In this document: in pieces, positions 38,901-48,392 of the stretch
How the letters are laid out: the number at the start of each line of letters is the position of its first letter
How positions within the stretch are numbered: the first letter of the stretch is position 1
DNA from: Phoronis australis
Lineage: Eukaryota; Phoronida; Phoronidae
NCBI GenBank assembly: GCA_002633005.1
Contig: NMRA01000245.1
Location: forward strand, 62,001-126,000
Direction: 5' to 3'
DNA length: 64,000 nucleotides
Translations under genes and position numbers: made by a program
Notes under the pieces: generated by a model
The model's database searches: none
Told to the model about the DNA's origin: nothing
What the model saw: the letters and a program-made list of their open reading frames with translations, nothing else

Positions 38901-41900
38901 GGAAGTTCAATTTTACACAACTGTGAACATTTTCTTATCTAAGGCCAAGGAGGAATTTCTTTACACCCATATGTTTTCAACTGCATATATTGAACTGGTG
39001 TTACAAGAGACTATTGCTCTTAGTGCAGAACATATGATAACTTTGAAAATCAAAGCTTTGTTTAGATCCAAAGTTTACTATGGAAACTATCTAGCAGTAC
39101 TTAAAGATTTGTATTGAGATTTTTTCAGGTTCCCTTAGTGTTATTTGACAAGCATATATAGTCAATTTAATTATCAATACAGTAATGCTGAAATGACAGT
39201 AAGGGAACAACTTGCACACAATTTGCTGAATTGCGCAGTACACATTGCATCATCAAAGATGTTCACAAACGTGCAAGGTTGGTTATCAGATTTTCTTTGC
39301 TGGGATGCCTTATGTGATTGAAGTCTCTGATAAATAATGATAATCACTCTTTAAAACACTGATCCTTTGTTTTTAATTTCTAAACAGAGTAAAGGAGGAT
39401 GTTCTGGTGGAATCTGCAATTTAATTTACAGCCACTTAGCTCGTGGAGATTTTATTGTGAAATAAGAATACATTTACGAAACTCCATGACCCGTGTTGGT
39501 GAAAACTATGGATGAATTGTTGAAAAATTGTGTTCGACTGATCACTCAAGGCAAGATTACTACTATTTTAGTGTGTGTGCTTTGGCTACTTTTTAGCAAT
39601 TGTAGTGCACCAACAAACATTTGTATGCGCCAATGACACCAGTACAGCACTCAGAATTGTCCCTTCAAGGGGTTTCAAAACACAGCTTCAGGAGAGCTCA
39701 CTAATGAGAATTGTGCTCTTTCTCAATCTCGACAGCCCATGTCAAAGGGTAGAGGGGACAGAGTGTGTTCAAGGTTATCAGTCTGTCTGGTAGTGCTACA
39801 GGACAAACTGCTCATTATGAGATCTCCATGTGATAAATTAATAATGTAATGTTGACTCACAAGCCCAATAACAGTTTTATTCAACACATGCACTTCGCAG
39901 CAGAGATGCCTTCAAGAAAACACCCTCAAAAGCATTGTCATGGACTTATAAAAGCACAAAGTCATAAGAACAATTCCTTAATTAAGACAAACGTCTGTTT
40001 TTGTTTCCTTATACACCTAAATTTCATCTGAAAACGCTGGTATGGGCAGCTGCCCTCAAAACATAGATCAAGATGGAAAGAACTTGGGATTACTCACTTT
40101 CAAAAATGGTTTACACTGAACTAACTTATTGTTACCAATTTCATTTTGCATAGACCCAAAGCTGCATTTACGCGAGGCGCATTGGGAGAGTTGACATGAA
40201 ACGGACAGATGATCGTGATCATGTATGTGTGTAAACCTAACCGACACAGAGAAAACTGAATCCGTAGTGGCCACTTTTGTCACTGGTTTGATGGTATCTT
40301 CAGCGAGTTGTATTTGATAAGTTGCTTGGGTGTCAGTTACATGCCTAAACATGCACCAAGTGGGGCAAGGCGGAATGGATAATCCCTATTGTGCTTGCAC
40401 AATAACATACACAGGTGATCGCATTGTTTAGGACATTCACTAATGTTAATGCCAACATACAAGACTGTCTTTGCATAACCGACCTCTGTGCTCATCCACT
40501 TTAATGCAACACAGTGACTTACAGGCAAGATCAAGTGGTTTTTGGGCAACTCAAAATAAGCAAGATAATAATAATCTTGACTGAAAGCACCAGAAAATCT
40601 CTTGAATTCACTGAAATGGATACACACCCATTTAACCAAGAATTCAAGTGTGATAAAGAGTAATTCACCATTTTGATGAAGTGGCAGTCATCTCAAGCTT
40701 ACACTAGACAAGAGTACAATTTCGAAATCTGCATGCTGTCAATGCGACTTCAAATTTTGTTTTGCAACCTGCTAAAAATCCCAGATCCATTTGGGGAAAT
40801 AATTGCGTGTGGACGATCTTGGGTACACCAGCCGGTATTTCACATCGGGTATTTCATTTTCTGCTTTTGTCAACAAGATTTTCTGACTTCAGTTCTCGAT
40901 TGGAAATCTGGCCATTGTATACTACCATGTTGCTCATGGCAAGTTCAAGTTAAACTAAGCAATGAGCCCAGAAGATCGATAATATTTCAGCAAAACAATT
41001 AACCGTTCATTCGAACTTCACACTTTTTATTTTCATTCATTTTGCAATATTTGTAATTATCATTTAAATAAAAGTAATAATTATGAGAGCCATTTGTTTT
41101 AGAGTGTAGATCACCACCTTCATGTTGTTGTCCAATTAATATTATTAAAATGGTTGAGTTCTCATGTCTCACAAATTTTATATCACCATTGGACGGTGAG
41201 GATTTTGTACAAAATCTAGTACACATCTCGCTTTAAATGATTTAATATGGAGAGATACAAATCCAGTTTTGCATCCAAAAACATTTAATGGATGGATCTT
41301 TTCCACATTACCTATGACTCATGGTGAAACTGTTAACTGGCCTACTAACAGGCAATCAACAAATGAGTGGTGTCAAAGCTCAGTAAGAAAAACATTTTCT
41401 TGAATCATTGGTGGCAAAAAACGTCAATATAAATAAAACAAGTTTGGACCAGTTCCTGATAGCATAAATGAATGATGGACTAAATTTGGTTCCCAGGTTT
41501 GTCATGTATGCACACACAAGTCTCATTGGCAAAACCTTGACGGAAATTGTACAGAATCCAGTAACGAATCACTGTTTAAGTGGACTTCAGATGACATGAT
41601 CCAGCAACAACATTATCATCAATAAAGCTCAAAGCATAGCCACAAGTTCAACAAACCTGAAAAACCGTTTATGCGTAGAATCCAGAGTTAGGTAGACCTT
41701 GTATCAGAATAGCTTAACTCGCAAGCAAGCCAAAGACTTCGGAATCAACAGCATGAGCTAAATGTGCAAATGACTTTTCCTAAATCCAGTCGAGTTACCT
41801 TTCCACAGAACTTTTCCCAAACTTAGATCAACAACAATCCATTTCTTCAGTAAAAATGATGATGAGAAAAGGCTAATAAAAATAAGCAAGAAATGAATAA

Positions 41901-42536
41901 ATCTTTTATCCAAACATTTACGCCACTTACAAAACTATTCAAACGCCAATTCATAAGTTGTGTCGATTGAAAAACGTAACCCACCTATATTGTGGATTAT
42001 TTTTTCAGCCATAAGGCACAAAACAATTTCAAAAAATAAATTTTGAAGCCAGGGTGTGCATTTGACTTTGAGTGCCAGTGATAGTCAAAACCAGTCACAA
42101 TGTTTCATAACATTGCTATTAAGAATTGTAATAGGCCTAACTGAAAAATTGACAAGGAATTTGGGAACTCGGTCTCTGGTGCTTGTGACTTTTAGTTAGG
42201 CCTAATTTCGGTCCAAAGACGAACTGTCGACATTTTGCGTCACAAATCGTAAGGCCTATCTTATGATGGGAATGCGATCATCCCAAATACATGATCAGTT
42301 TGTGGACACAGCAATTTCACACCCACAGAAAGCTGAAGCAATGTTTAGCAGGTCTTTATTGAATCGTTCAACTCGACTGCAAAGAGCTAAGTGCAAAATA
42401 AACGACCGGTGATGAAATGTCGGAGGAGAAACCGCAGAAATACACATCACTACTTTCGAAGAGTGTGATCACTTAAATTGAGATAACAGCGCACTTCGCG
42501 ATTTCTAAAAACCTTCAGAGCTATCTTACTTACCAT
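14656..42536 (-). CDS. BOLL: Boule-like RNA-binding protein, complete, 11 coding exons
   Basis: Exons in order: 42534-42536, 35982-36095, 34091-34182, 33669-33726, 32292-32351, 30496-30517, 28916-29043, 24662-24736, 24331-24372, 21791-21949 and 14656-14988. They sum to 1086 nt, one frame of 361 residues plus stop. Residues about 30-110 form one RRM with RNP2 (IFVGGI) and RNP1 (KGYGFVTF), followed by KLNIGPAVRKQ, as in the DAZ family. Then comes a Q/Y/P-rich region (VPYSYHNGMAVF and QPVYISQPPQYTYQP) like the DAZ-repeat region of boule. Boule proteins bind 3' UTRs of germ-line mRNAs and promote meiotic entry and progression; that role is inferred from the family. The last exon is less certain: exon 10 also reads through its donor to a nearby stop, giving a 258-residue form. 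Conserved RRM and exon phases make the call firm. Confidence 0.92.
15278..15368. repeat. Two-copy direct repeat, about 46 bp
   Basis: The block containing tgtaagcccaacccatctta and tatatcact occurs twice in tandem in BOLL intron 10. Confidence 0.85.
15871..20885. repeat. 2.5-kb direct duplication joined by one N
   Basis: 15871-18370 and 18372-20885 are near-identical, with scattered substitutions and small indels, denser in the first third. The copies meet at an N at 18371. Small open frames occur in both copies at an offset of 2513-2515 and show no family resemblance. The block lies in BOLL intron 10. Unmerged alleles are more likely than a true tandem duplication. Confidence 0.93.
21791..21949 (-). 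CDS. BOLL: BOLL exon 10 (or alternative terminal exon)
   Basis: Acceptor tgtgttgcag. It encodes 53 residues rich in Ala, Pro, Met and Tyr. The frame can end two ways: at the strong donor gctgag/gtgagt (21791/21790), or by reading on as VSCTQLA to TGA at 21767-21769. The first joins in phase 0 to the exon at 14656-14988. Confidence 0.78.
23002..23498. mobile_element. Candidate non-autonomous DNA transposon with GGTGTCC ends
   Basis: The left end agggtgtccggaaagtgtta and the reversed right end gaggtgtcccaaaatgttga are imperfect inverted repeats of about 28 bp, 497 bp apart, in BOLL intron 9 (21950-24330). GGTGTCC ends and a TA next to the left end recall Tc1/mariner elements. No transposase frame. 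Confidence 0.5.
23606..23720. mobile_element. Snap-back element, copy 2
   Basis: The arms aatagtccgatatatcatgc and (reversed) ataatggtccgatatagcat bound about 115 bp. The interior shares gttattcagt(t/g)gaaaa and caaaat(c/t)cagg with the hairpin at 11972-12053. Confidence 0.55.
24331..24372 (-). CDS. BOLL: BOLL exon 9
   Basis: Acceptor tttattttag, donor gctcag/gtcagt. It encodes QTPQPWQTYRFTAQ, in phase 0 at both ends, resembling the QYLPGQWQW segment of BOLL. Being 42 nt and phase-neutral, it could be skipped without a frameshift. Confidence 0.78.
24662..24736 (-). CDS. BOLL: BOLL exon 8, Q/Y/P-rich
   Basis: Acceptor tgtttccag, donor aacca/gtaagt. It encodes PAAYHTMVMPQPVYISQPPQ and YTYQP, in phase 0 at both ends. 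Composition fits the DAZ-repeat region. Confidence 0.85.
25840..27430 (+). repeat. Tandem array of a 452-bp unit
   Basis: Three units plus part of a fourth; the anchor aataggtgcctacatacc recurs at about 26245, 26698 and 27150. Each unit has three related sub-repeats of about 146-161 bp, each with a gccactagg-type core. The first unit is more diverged. The array ends in a GACGGACG-rich stretch (about 27355-27415). It lies in BOLL intron 7, and a decayed inverted copy is in a SOAT intron. Confidence 0.92.
26328..27246 (+). promoter_or_regulatory. Array of seven CTCF-like core motifs
   Basis: CCACTAGGnGGC occurs at 26328, 26474, 26635, 26781, 26927, 27088 and 27233, spaced 146, 161, 146, 146, 161 and 145 bp, all in the same orientation. 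The string fits the CTCF core CCA(C/G)(C/T)AG(A/G)(G/T)GGC. Degenerate forms occur at 25881, 26015 and 26175. Whether CTCF binds here cannot be told from sequence. Confidence 0.5.
28916..29043 (-). CDS. BOLL: BOLL exon 7
   Basis: Acceptor tactgtttcag, donor cccag/gtaaca. It encodes AASPQSMLFAGVNGVPYSYH and NGMAVFQSDGSYASAAPLPQ. The PYSYHNG core matches the PYTYHNG of BOLL. Confidence 0.93.
29360..29428. repeat. ATT/GTT trinucleotide microsatellite
   Basis: About 70 bp of ATT and GTT units in BOLL intron 6. Confidence 0.9.
30496..30517 (-). CDS. BOLL: BOLL exon 6, 22-nt microexon
   Basis: Acceptor tttcttttcag, donor tttg/gtaagt. It encodes QAFPRLF plus the first base of an Asp codon. It is required: exon 5 ends in phase 0 and exon 7 begins with two bases, so a spacer of length 1 mod 3 is needed, and this one gives the expected RKQQ(A)FPR-like junction. 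Confidence 0.85.
32292..32351 (-). CDS. BOLL: BOLL exon 5, end of RRM
   Basis: Acceptor gttttttag, donor aacag/gtgaat. It encodes SENLIFKDRKLNIGPAVRKQ; the KLNIGPA(I/V)RKQ stretch is diagnostic of boule/DAZL. Confidence 0.95.
33669..33726 (-). CDS. BOLL: BOLL exon 4, RNP1
   Basis: Acceptor tggttgtag, donor agag/gtatgt. It encodes YGFVTFETQEDAEKIIKKE, i.e. RNP1 strand 3 and helix 2. Fifty-eight bases. Confidence 0.95.
34091..34182 (-). CDS. BOLL: BOLL exon 3, RRM middle
   Basis: Acceptor ggctattccag, donor aaagg/gtaacc. It encodes TNETELKSFFSSYGAVKDSK and IIADRAGVSK, covering RRM helix 1 and strand 2. It ends two bases into the Gly of RNP1. Confidence 0.95.
35982..36095 (-). CDS. BOLL: BOLL exon 2, start of RRM
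   Basis: Acceptor tctcttctag, donor ccaaac/gtaagt. It encodes SGEASPAGCLSPSDLSNH, APKYGTVIPN, then RIFVGGIAPN, which includes RNP2. YGTVIPNRIFVGGI is nearly the same as in vertebrate BOLL. Confidence 0.95.
36096..42533 (-). other. BOLL intron 1
   Basis: 6.4 kb between the ATG-only exon and exon 2. No coding exon, RNA gene or clear mobile element recognised apart from the 55-bp repeat. Its largest open frames (for example 38764-39117) look random. Confidence 0.5.
36847..36955. repeat. Two-copy direct repeat, about 55 bp
   Basis: acagacaacagcaaaaacat followed by a gacaataattgtacaagact block appears twice in tandem in BOLL intron 1. A run of nine G begins at about 36739. Confidence 0.85.
42534..42536 (-). 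CDS. BOLL: BOLL exon 1, start codon only
   Basis: On the - strand, aagtcATG is followed at once by GTAAGT, a near-perfect donor. The next exon begins in phase 0 with a good acceptor and lacks an ATG before the RRM. This exon therefore contributes only Met plus 5' UTR. Intron 1 is 6.4 kb. Confidence 0.7.
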
Positions 42537-43100
42537 GACTTATCTAACAAAACAGCAAAATCCAAGAAATAACCAACTCTAACGGCAACGGAACAAAACG
42601 ACTTAACGTCTAACAAGGAAGAAAAACGAGTAAAACCGAAGAGCTTTGGGATGGGATAAGACAAGACAGGAACAGTTTACAATGAACATCAAGGGGTGTT
42701 TGCTCTCCATCGCGCAACATTAATTGATTTAGTTCAAGGTACCACTAGTATGTTCCACCTTTTTTGACATTTTTTTAGTTTTTGATACAAAAAATTATGT
42801 AAAGTTTAAATACAATGCACCGCACAATGCTTAGTGAGCTCAAATATAGCATGCTGTCCACCCCTTTAATCAAGTGGCATCGCGAAATTCAAATTAGAAT
42901 CTACGTCATCAGTCGTCTGCTATTATAGTTTTCCCGCCGGTCATTTTTGCCCAATACCAATATTTTACGGGGTGTATTGTATTGTTATACGTCATGAGAG
43001 TAAAAAAAACATTTTCAGTCCCATTGACGGCACAACATTCTCAGTGTCACAACCGACGTGTAATCAAAGGTGTCTTCGAGTAATTGACGTAGGGGGTCAT
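42537..43100 (-). promoter_or_regulatory. Putative BOLL 5' UTR and promoter
   Basis: Upstream of the BOLL ATG on the - strand. CRE-like ATGACGTA lies at 42902-42909 and 42988-42995, and a related TGACGTAG on the + strand at 43085-43092. An E2F-type TTTTCCCGCC is at 42929-42938 and a CCAAT at 42951-42955. No convincing TATA box. CRE elements are typical of spermatogenic promoters, but the link here is inference. Confidence 0.35.
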
Positions 43101-43338
43101 CACAATATGGCATGGCATTTCTTAGAAGCATGGAACAATGTTGGAAGTTAGGGGGACGCCACTTCTCGTTTCCCTTGTATCAGTGTAATGGGGATGGTTG
43201 GAGAAAAGGTGACGACTAGAGGCAGGTCAAATTACTAGGGGTGTATACCTGACAGTTGCTAAGTGGCCCACAGAGACCTCAAATCAGGCATGAATTGGTG
43301 ACGACAGGGAGCGTCAGCAACAAATTGCGGGTAGGCCG

Positions 43339-43369
43339 GGGGGGGGGGGGNNNNNNGGGGGGGGGGGGG
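43339..43369. other. Assembly gap inside a G homopolymer
   Basis: A G run, six N at 43351-43356, then another G run. Sequencing broke in a long G tract; true length unknown. Confidence 0.95.
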
Positions 43370-45106
43370 ATTGGCGAGAAAGACACGGGCCCGAGAACAA
43401 TATGCCTAATATAATTTCTCTGTAAAACTATTGTTGTCCATGGGGCTATCATACTAGCGAACGGAAACAGGGATTTCCTTTAGTCTTTGTTGGCTTTTAA
43501 TAAGAAACTTTTAAGAAACAACTCGTGCGTAAACAAGATTTCCATGATGTAGGCCACTGCTCCATTGACCTCACCCTCGTGACGTGTGATAGACTACCAC
43601 AGGTTAGTTCACTGCCGATGCACAGGTCTCAAAACTAAAGGGGATAAGGTGACTTACTGTTGAAGGTTACAAACAAGGAAAAATACACTAACGGGGTGAG
43701 ATTTTTAGAACACCTGTGGGGAGGAAGGGTAGATGACCGAAGGGCAAAAGATCACAAATTTCAATTAGCACAGGCCGGGTCTGTAGAAAAAATAAAAACC
43801 TTATAAAAGTTGGAAACCAGCTCAGTTCGGAAAAGAATATCACTGGGATAGGCCAAACGAGGCCTACCAAGAAAAAGTATTCTTCGGTTCAAAAAAGCCT
43901 TTTCCTTATCGGTTTGCATGCCTGGCCAGCAAGTATGTGGACAAAATCAATAGAGGCGGCTATTAACCGAATAAGCGAACTTTTGATTTAAAAATAACTT
44001 ACTAAAACTGGTCTCAACCTACTCCTTTCTCCTATGAACAGTGGTTTATGGGTTTGCAAAGAACTGATGTTCGACGCATAAAATGACACGCCGTGACGAG
44101 CCAATAGTAGTGCATTGTCTCGAGCAATGACGCGCTATCTGTTCTTTGAACCCGTGAAATCATCCCCAAATTGACTAAGGAACAATTTGAGACCAGTAAG
44201 TGGTGTAAGCCAAAATGTAAGGCGAGTTCATAGAACGGTTTTCAAGGAAGGCGAGACCGGACTTCACTTTCAGTAAATTACGTACGAAGTGAACACTAAC
44301 ACTGAGATATTCAAGGACCCATCGGGGCGTTGCTGTCGATAATACGAGTTTCAGAAAGAAATCCGTCACTTTTTTCTCAACAGCCCTCTGGTGGGGTCAT
44401 GTAGAGTCTACCTACAGTGTAGACTTTGCTATTTGGGGAATATGACACATAATGTCCGGAATTTCATCAACCCGTTCATACGTCCAAATGCATCGAAATT
44501 TCCATTTCAGAAAGCGGCTTTCTCATTTGTCATAAGTTTTATTTAGGTTACCGGTACTTAAAATTAGTCTCTAGCTATGTCTTAGTTAAAAGGATACCAA
44601 ACCCGGTTTTGGCTACTAAAACTACTTTCCCGTCCTGTTCACTGAAACGAAATAATGCCCTGTAACCCTCGACAACTCTCAAAAGTTTGGATGAAATTTT
44701 GAAAACTCCTTTCAAAGTCTGGTAAAGGGCACGCGTTACCCACACTTCTTGCAAATTAAACGGTAACTGTGCCAAAAGACCACCCACCAAAGACAACAAT
44801 GTCCAATTTGTGAGACAGGGGGTATGACATTTTAGTTGATCCCTGCTTTTAACTAGTCTCAAAATTGACGCCACTGATCCATTACCAAGTGACAGAACCA
44901 AAATTGGTTGAAATTATTAATCATCAAAGCAGGGTTTAGTACCCGACGTGTACAATAGGTGTCATTTTGGGCTTGGGAAGAATTACTGTAACAGTTTGTT
45001 ATTTCTACCGGCTAAGCTCAGAATTCCATGAGCTTAGTTTCAGTGAAGAAGCAGTTGCGGATCTATGATATCATGGCGGGTTGAGGTCTGGAGGGGGGGG
45101 GTTCCC

Positions 45107-45262
45107 CAGGGTTGGATCTAGGATTTTGAGTTGGTGGGAGGGCAGGGCAGAGTATTAGCCATGATTTTGCCCTTCAGAATTTCGCACCCTGAACTGCCAA
45201 ATGGAATCTGAGAAAATTTTAGGGGGCCATGGCCCCTTGGCTTTCCCTTAAATCCGCCACTG
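45107..45262. mobile_element. hAT-like MITE remnant, copy 1
   Basis: The right end reversed reads CAGTGGCGGATTTAAGG and the left end CAGGGTTGGATCTAGG, imperfect inverted repeats 156 bp apart, with GGGGGCCATGGCCCC near the right end. CAGTGGCGGAT-type ends are common in hAT-derived MITEs. Confidence 0.5.
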
Positions 45263-45731
45263 TCCCCCCCCCCCTTCTCCCAGGGGACTCGGAAATTTTT
45301 GTTTTCATTCCTCTGAAAACAACACTTTCCTTTATTTCTGAAGTATAATCAGCCCTCGACGGCTCTACTTTGACCAGGTGGCTATTTGCGACTAGCGCGC
45401 CAATCCCACGACTCAGATCGTATGCTGGAGTCCCACGTCGTCCCACGGGAAATTTTCAACTCGTCAAGTTGCCACTAAAAACGCCCTTGATTCTAGACTT
45501 TCACCTGCGTTGCTTAATTTTGCTGTCCCGATGGCGAACAGATACACAAGCATACACATAATTTATGTGGTCATGACGCATACTCAAATGACTTAGTCGT
45601 GTATGATAACAATGTGTATTAACATCATTTACTGGTCATCCAGAACGATTGACAATTCTTGTTTAAAGCATTTAAGCAGTTTAACCGCTATATCGCTGCT
45701 TGTGATTTAAAAATGGAAAATTCGTAAAATT

Positions 45732-45792
45732 GCAGCGACTCGAACTCACGACATATTGGTCAGAGCGCGCGTGCTCTTCCGTAGCGCCACCA
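45732..45792 (-). mobile_element. tRNA-like fragment, probably SINE-derived
   Basis: On the - strand an A-box-like TGGCGCTACGG lies about 40 bases before a B-box-like GAGTTCGAGTCGC, normal tRNA spacing. The ends do not pair into an acceptor stem, so this is not a working tRNA gene. Confidence 0.4.
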
Positions 45793-45831
45793 CCCTTGCA
45801 CCACAAACACCATGCTAAGAGACGCCTGTGC

Positions 45832-46252
45832 CCGGTTGCATGAAACAGTCCCAAACAGGGATTCAACTGATGTCCCTAAATATACTGCGTATTTTTGGAC
45901 TTGTGAAATTGCCCTTTTTTGTATTGTTTTAATTTCATTACTAAGTCAACTTTTGTCTTTGATACAAATCGAATGTGACCTCTACGTTGAATTATCAATA
46001 TTATCGAAAATAATTAGGGATCTTTTCATGCAACACCCCCAATTTAAGGACTGAGTCCCTATTTATTTTCAATGAAATCTGGACTCAGTTTTTAGTTATA
46101 TTATTAGAAAATTTAATTTACCAAAGAGGAGCTCATAATAAAGATGAAATGATAGAAAAATATTGCATCTGTGCGTCCATAAAGACACAAATGTGCAAAA
46201 AGACTTAGGGACCTTAGTTGAGTCTCTATTTGGGACTGTGTCATGCAACCGG
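45832..46252. mobile_element. 421-bp MITE with about 50-bp TIRs, copy 1
   Basis: It starts ccggttgcatgaaacagtcc and ends as the inverted repeat of ccggttgcatgacacagtcc; the match continues through ctcaact...gtccctaa. The interior is AT-rich without a coding frame. A second copy is at 53832-54258. Superfamily not assigned; no clear target-site duplication. Confidence 0.88.
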
Positions 46253-47305
46253 CCACTGCCCCCCACCTAAATCCGCCTATGAGAAGCTACTGTCAGTTGT
46301 TCCCAAACCCGTAACTGAGTAAGGGACAAGACGAGTCCCAATTTTACGACGTCAAGAGGTCAAGAATACGAAAACTTGTGTCTTGGCAGGCATCAGTTTA
46401 ACACGGAAGCCCAATAGTGGCTTTTGGAAGTGGTAATTAAGTGGTGGCCGCTAGATAATTATGTAGCAGTCGCCAGTTAATAAAATATTTTCTTCACTTC
46501 AAAATGGCTCTGCTGGGCTTCTGTAAAATGGCATTACTGGGCTTCCGTAGTTTAATGCCGCTTTAAACAGGTTATTTAAATTTTGTAAATACACGATTTG
46601 TTTTAATTATTAAATAATTGCCGGAAGGCATTTGTGAATCAGGAATTTTAATTCATTTTCGTAGACGCATAAACGTAATACATTAGGTCAAAATCCCAAA
46701 TCAACGAACCCTTGACGACATGTTGGGTTAACAACTATATTAAAACTATGCCGTTTCTGCGTGTTTGGCATCTGTGAAAAATATCGGATTCCATAGATTT
46801 GCAGTTTTGAAACTGTCGGCTATCTTTATGTGTACTAGTAATAGACAAGTGATCTTCGTGTTTGCCAAATTTCCATTCTTTCGACTCCGTTCATGTTAAT
46901 GTCACAGTGTGGGCGGTCCAGGCTACAGACCTTGATGCTCCGGTACCTTGCTAATGTTTTAGGATTCTATTGGAAATCTCTATCTACTGCCATCGACACA
47001 AGTTCTTATTATAATCTTACGTTACCACTTTTCTATACGGCGCGACTTCTGCGTTTATATCTCTTTCGTATTTTCAATTCAATTGGATGTTGCGATGCTG
47101 TGCGTGTTTTACGTGCCAAATGCGCCTATACCTGGACGACCCCTTGGACGCAAAATCACTTCAAAAAACTCGGCGTTAGGAGCTTTATTTCAGGCCTGCG
47201 CCTGGTTAACACATGGTACCGTGCGATGGCAAACGAAAAAATTGCCTTATGCCAATCGCCCACTTTAAGATCACATCGTTTGGGAGAGAGCAGGTGCTTA
47301 TCAAT

Positions 47306-47488
47306 CAGAGGCGGATCTACAGGGGGGCTCAACCCCCCCGGGACAGGATCAAAAATAAAAATCGAAAAATAAAACTTCGCCGGAAAAACGAAGTCAGTTA
47401 CTAAAAACCACAAAAAATCTTCAGCTCGGCGCCTAGGATTCGCTCGAATACTAAACTCCCCCTTACTAAAAACGTTGATCTGCCACTG
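47306..47488. mobile_element. hAT-like MITE, copy 2
   Basis: The left end CAGAGGCGGATCTACAGG and the reversed right end CAGTGGCAGATCAACG bound 183 bp. TCAAT flanks both sides, a possible remnant of the target-site duplication. Confidence 0.6.
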
Positions 47489-48386
47489 TCAATGTCAGAG
47501 CACCAAAACCCATGGCTTCTATTAGTGAGAGGCTCCTATTAGCGACCCAACTCCTTTCAGGAAGCTTTACGTTTGATCCATGCATGGCTTACGTGTAGAA
47601 GGTCCTACTCAGTTATAGTAGTCGCTTTGTATGGCTTAACAAAATAACAATGCAAAAAAATAAACCAGTTTTCCCCGATGTTAAGCCCGGTAATATGGTT
47701 TAGCCGTGAGGCAATAGTGACCATTAAGAATCAAGTTTTTCATTACTAACGGAAATTCCTCAGGTTTCACTTTTACTCTGTTCTTGAGCAGACTAAAACG
47801 AAAACTAAAAAAAAACTTAAATGTGCACGTCGAAAAACAGGCTTGTAGGGTCATGGGCGATGCAAGGTATAACCCAATTCACAACAGAATGCATAGATAG
47901 AAAACCCAGCTTTACCACAAAAATTATTGATACCACAGCTGGCATAGTGTTTTGTTTTGAATAGTTCATAAATCTTTACTCAACACTATTCCATCACTTT
48001 GCATGTCGATTTTATTTTTCAATATTTTCAGCCCTGAAAAGCCCGCAAAGTATCCCAGGGTGTTCAATGAAACCCCTCGTTGTAACAAGCTTGGAACACA
48101 GGAGCCTCGCTAAAAGAAATCATTACTACATGGACATCAAAACTGCAGCCTCAAAATTTTATATGGAGTTCAGCAATATTCAACTGTTGCAACAATTTTG
48201 TTGGTGCTGCAGAAATTAATACCAGATCACCAGATTCAAATGCTAATAGAGTCTGGGTTCCAGACAATTCATATTGATGCCTACGGGAGACACCCTTATG
48301 GGAGACACCCTCGTGTGCGTTTTCCTCACCCAAAAGGCTTCTTTTCGTTCACACAAAGCAAGAGGAACACCAATTAATTGATAAAT

Positions 48387-48392
48387 TTTATT
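48387..48392 (-). terminator. Candidate KDM3 polyadenylation signal
   Basis: The first AATAAA on the - strand after the KDM3 stop, 1.4 kb downstream. A closer non-canonical signal may be used instead. Confidence 0.3.

Noticed and set aside
38764-39117. 117-residue open frame in BOLL intron 1
   Set aside because: No recognisable family and random-looking composition.
44575-44901. 108-residue open frame on the - strand in the spacer
   Set aside because: Considered as an upstream gene; no motif, no splice sites in phase and no neighbouring exons.
45732-45792. Functional tRNA gene
   Set aside because: A and B boxes are present but the acceptor arm does not pair; kept only as a tRNA-like fragment.
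46893-47372. 159-residue open frame in the BOLL-KDM3 spacer
   Set aside because: No domain, no splice context, and its end runs into a hAT-like MITE. Probably chance.
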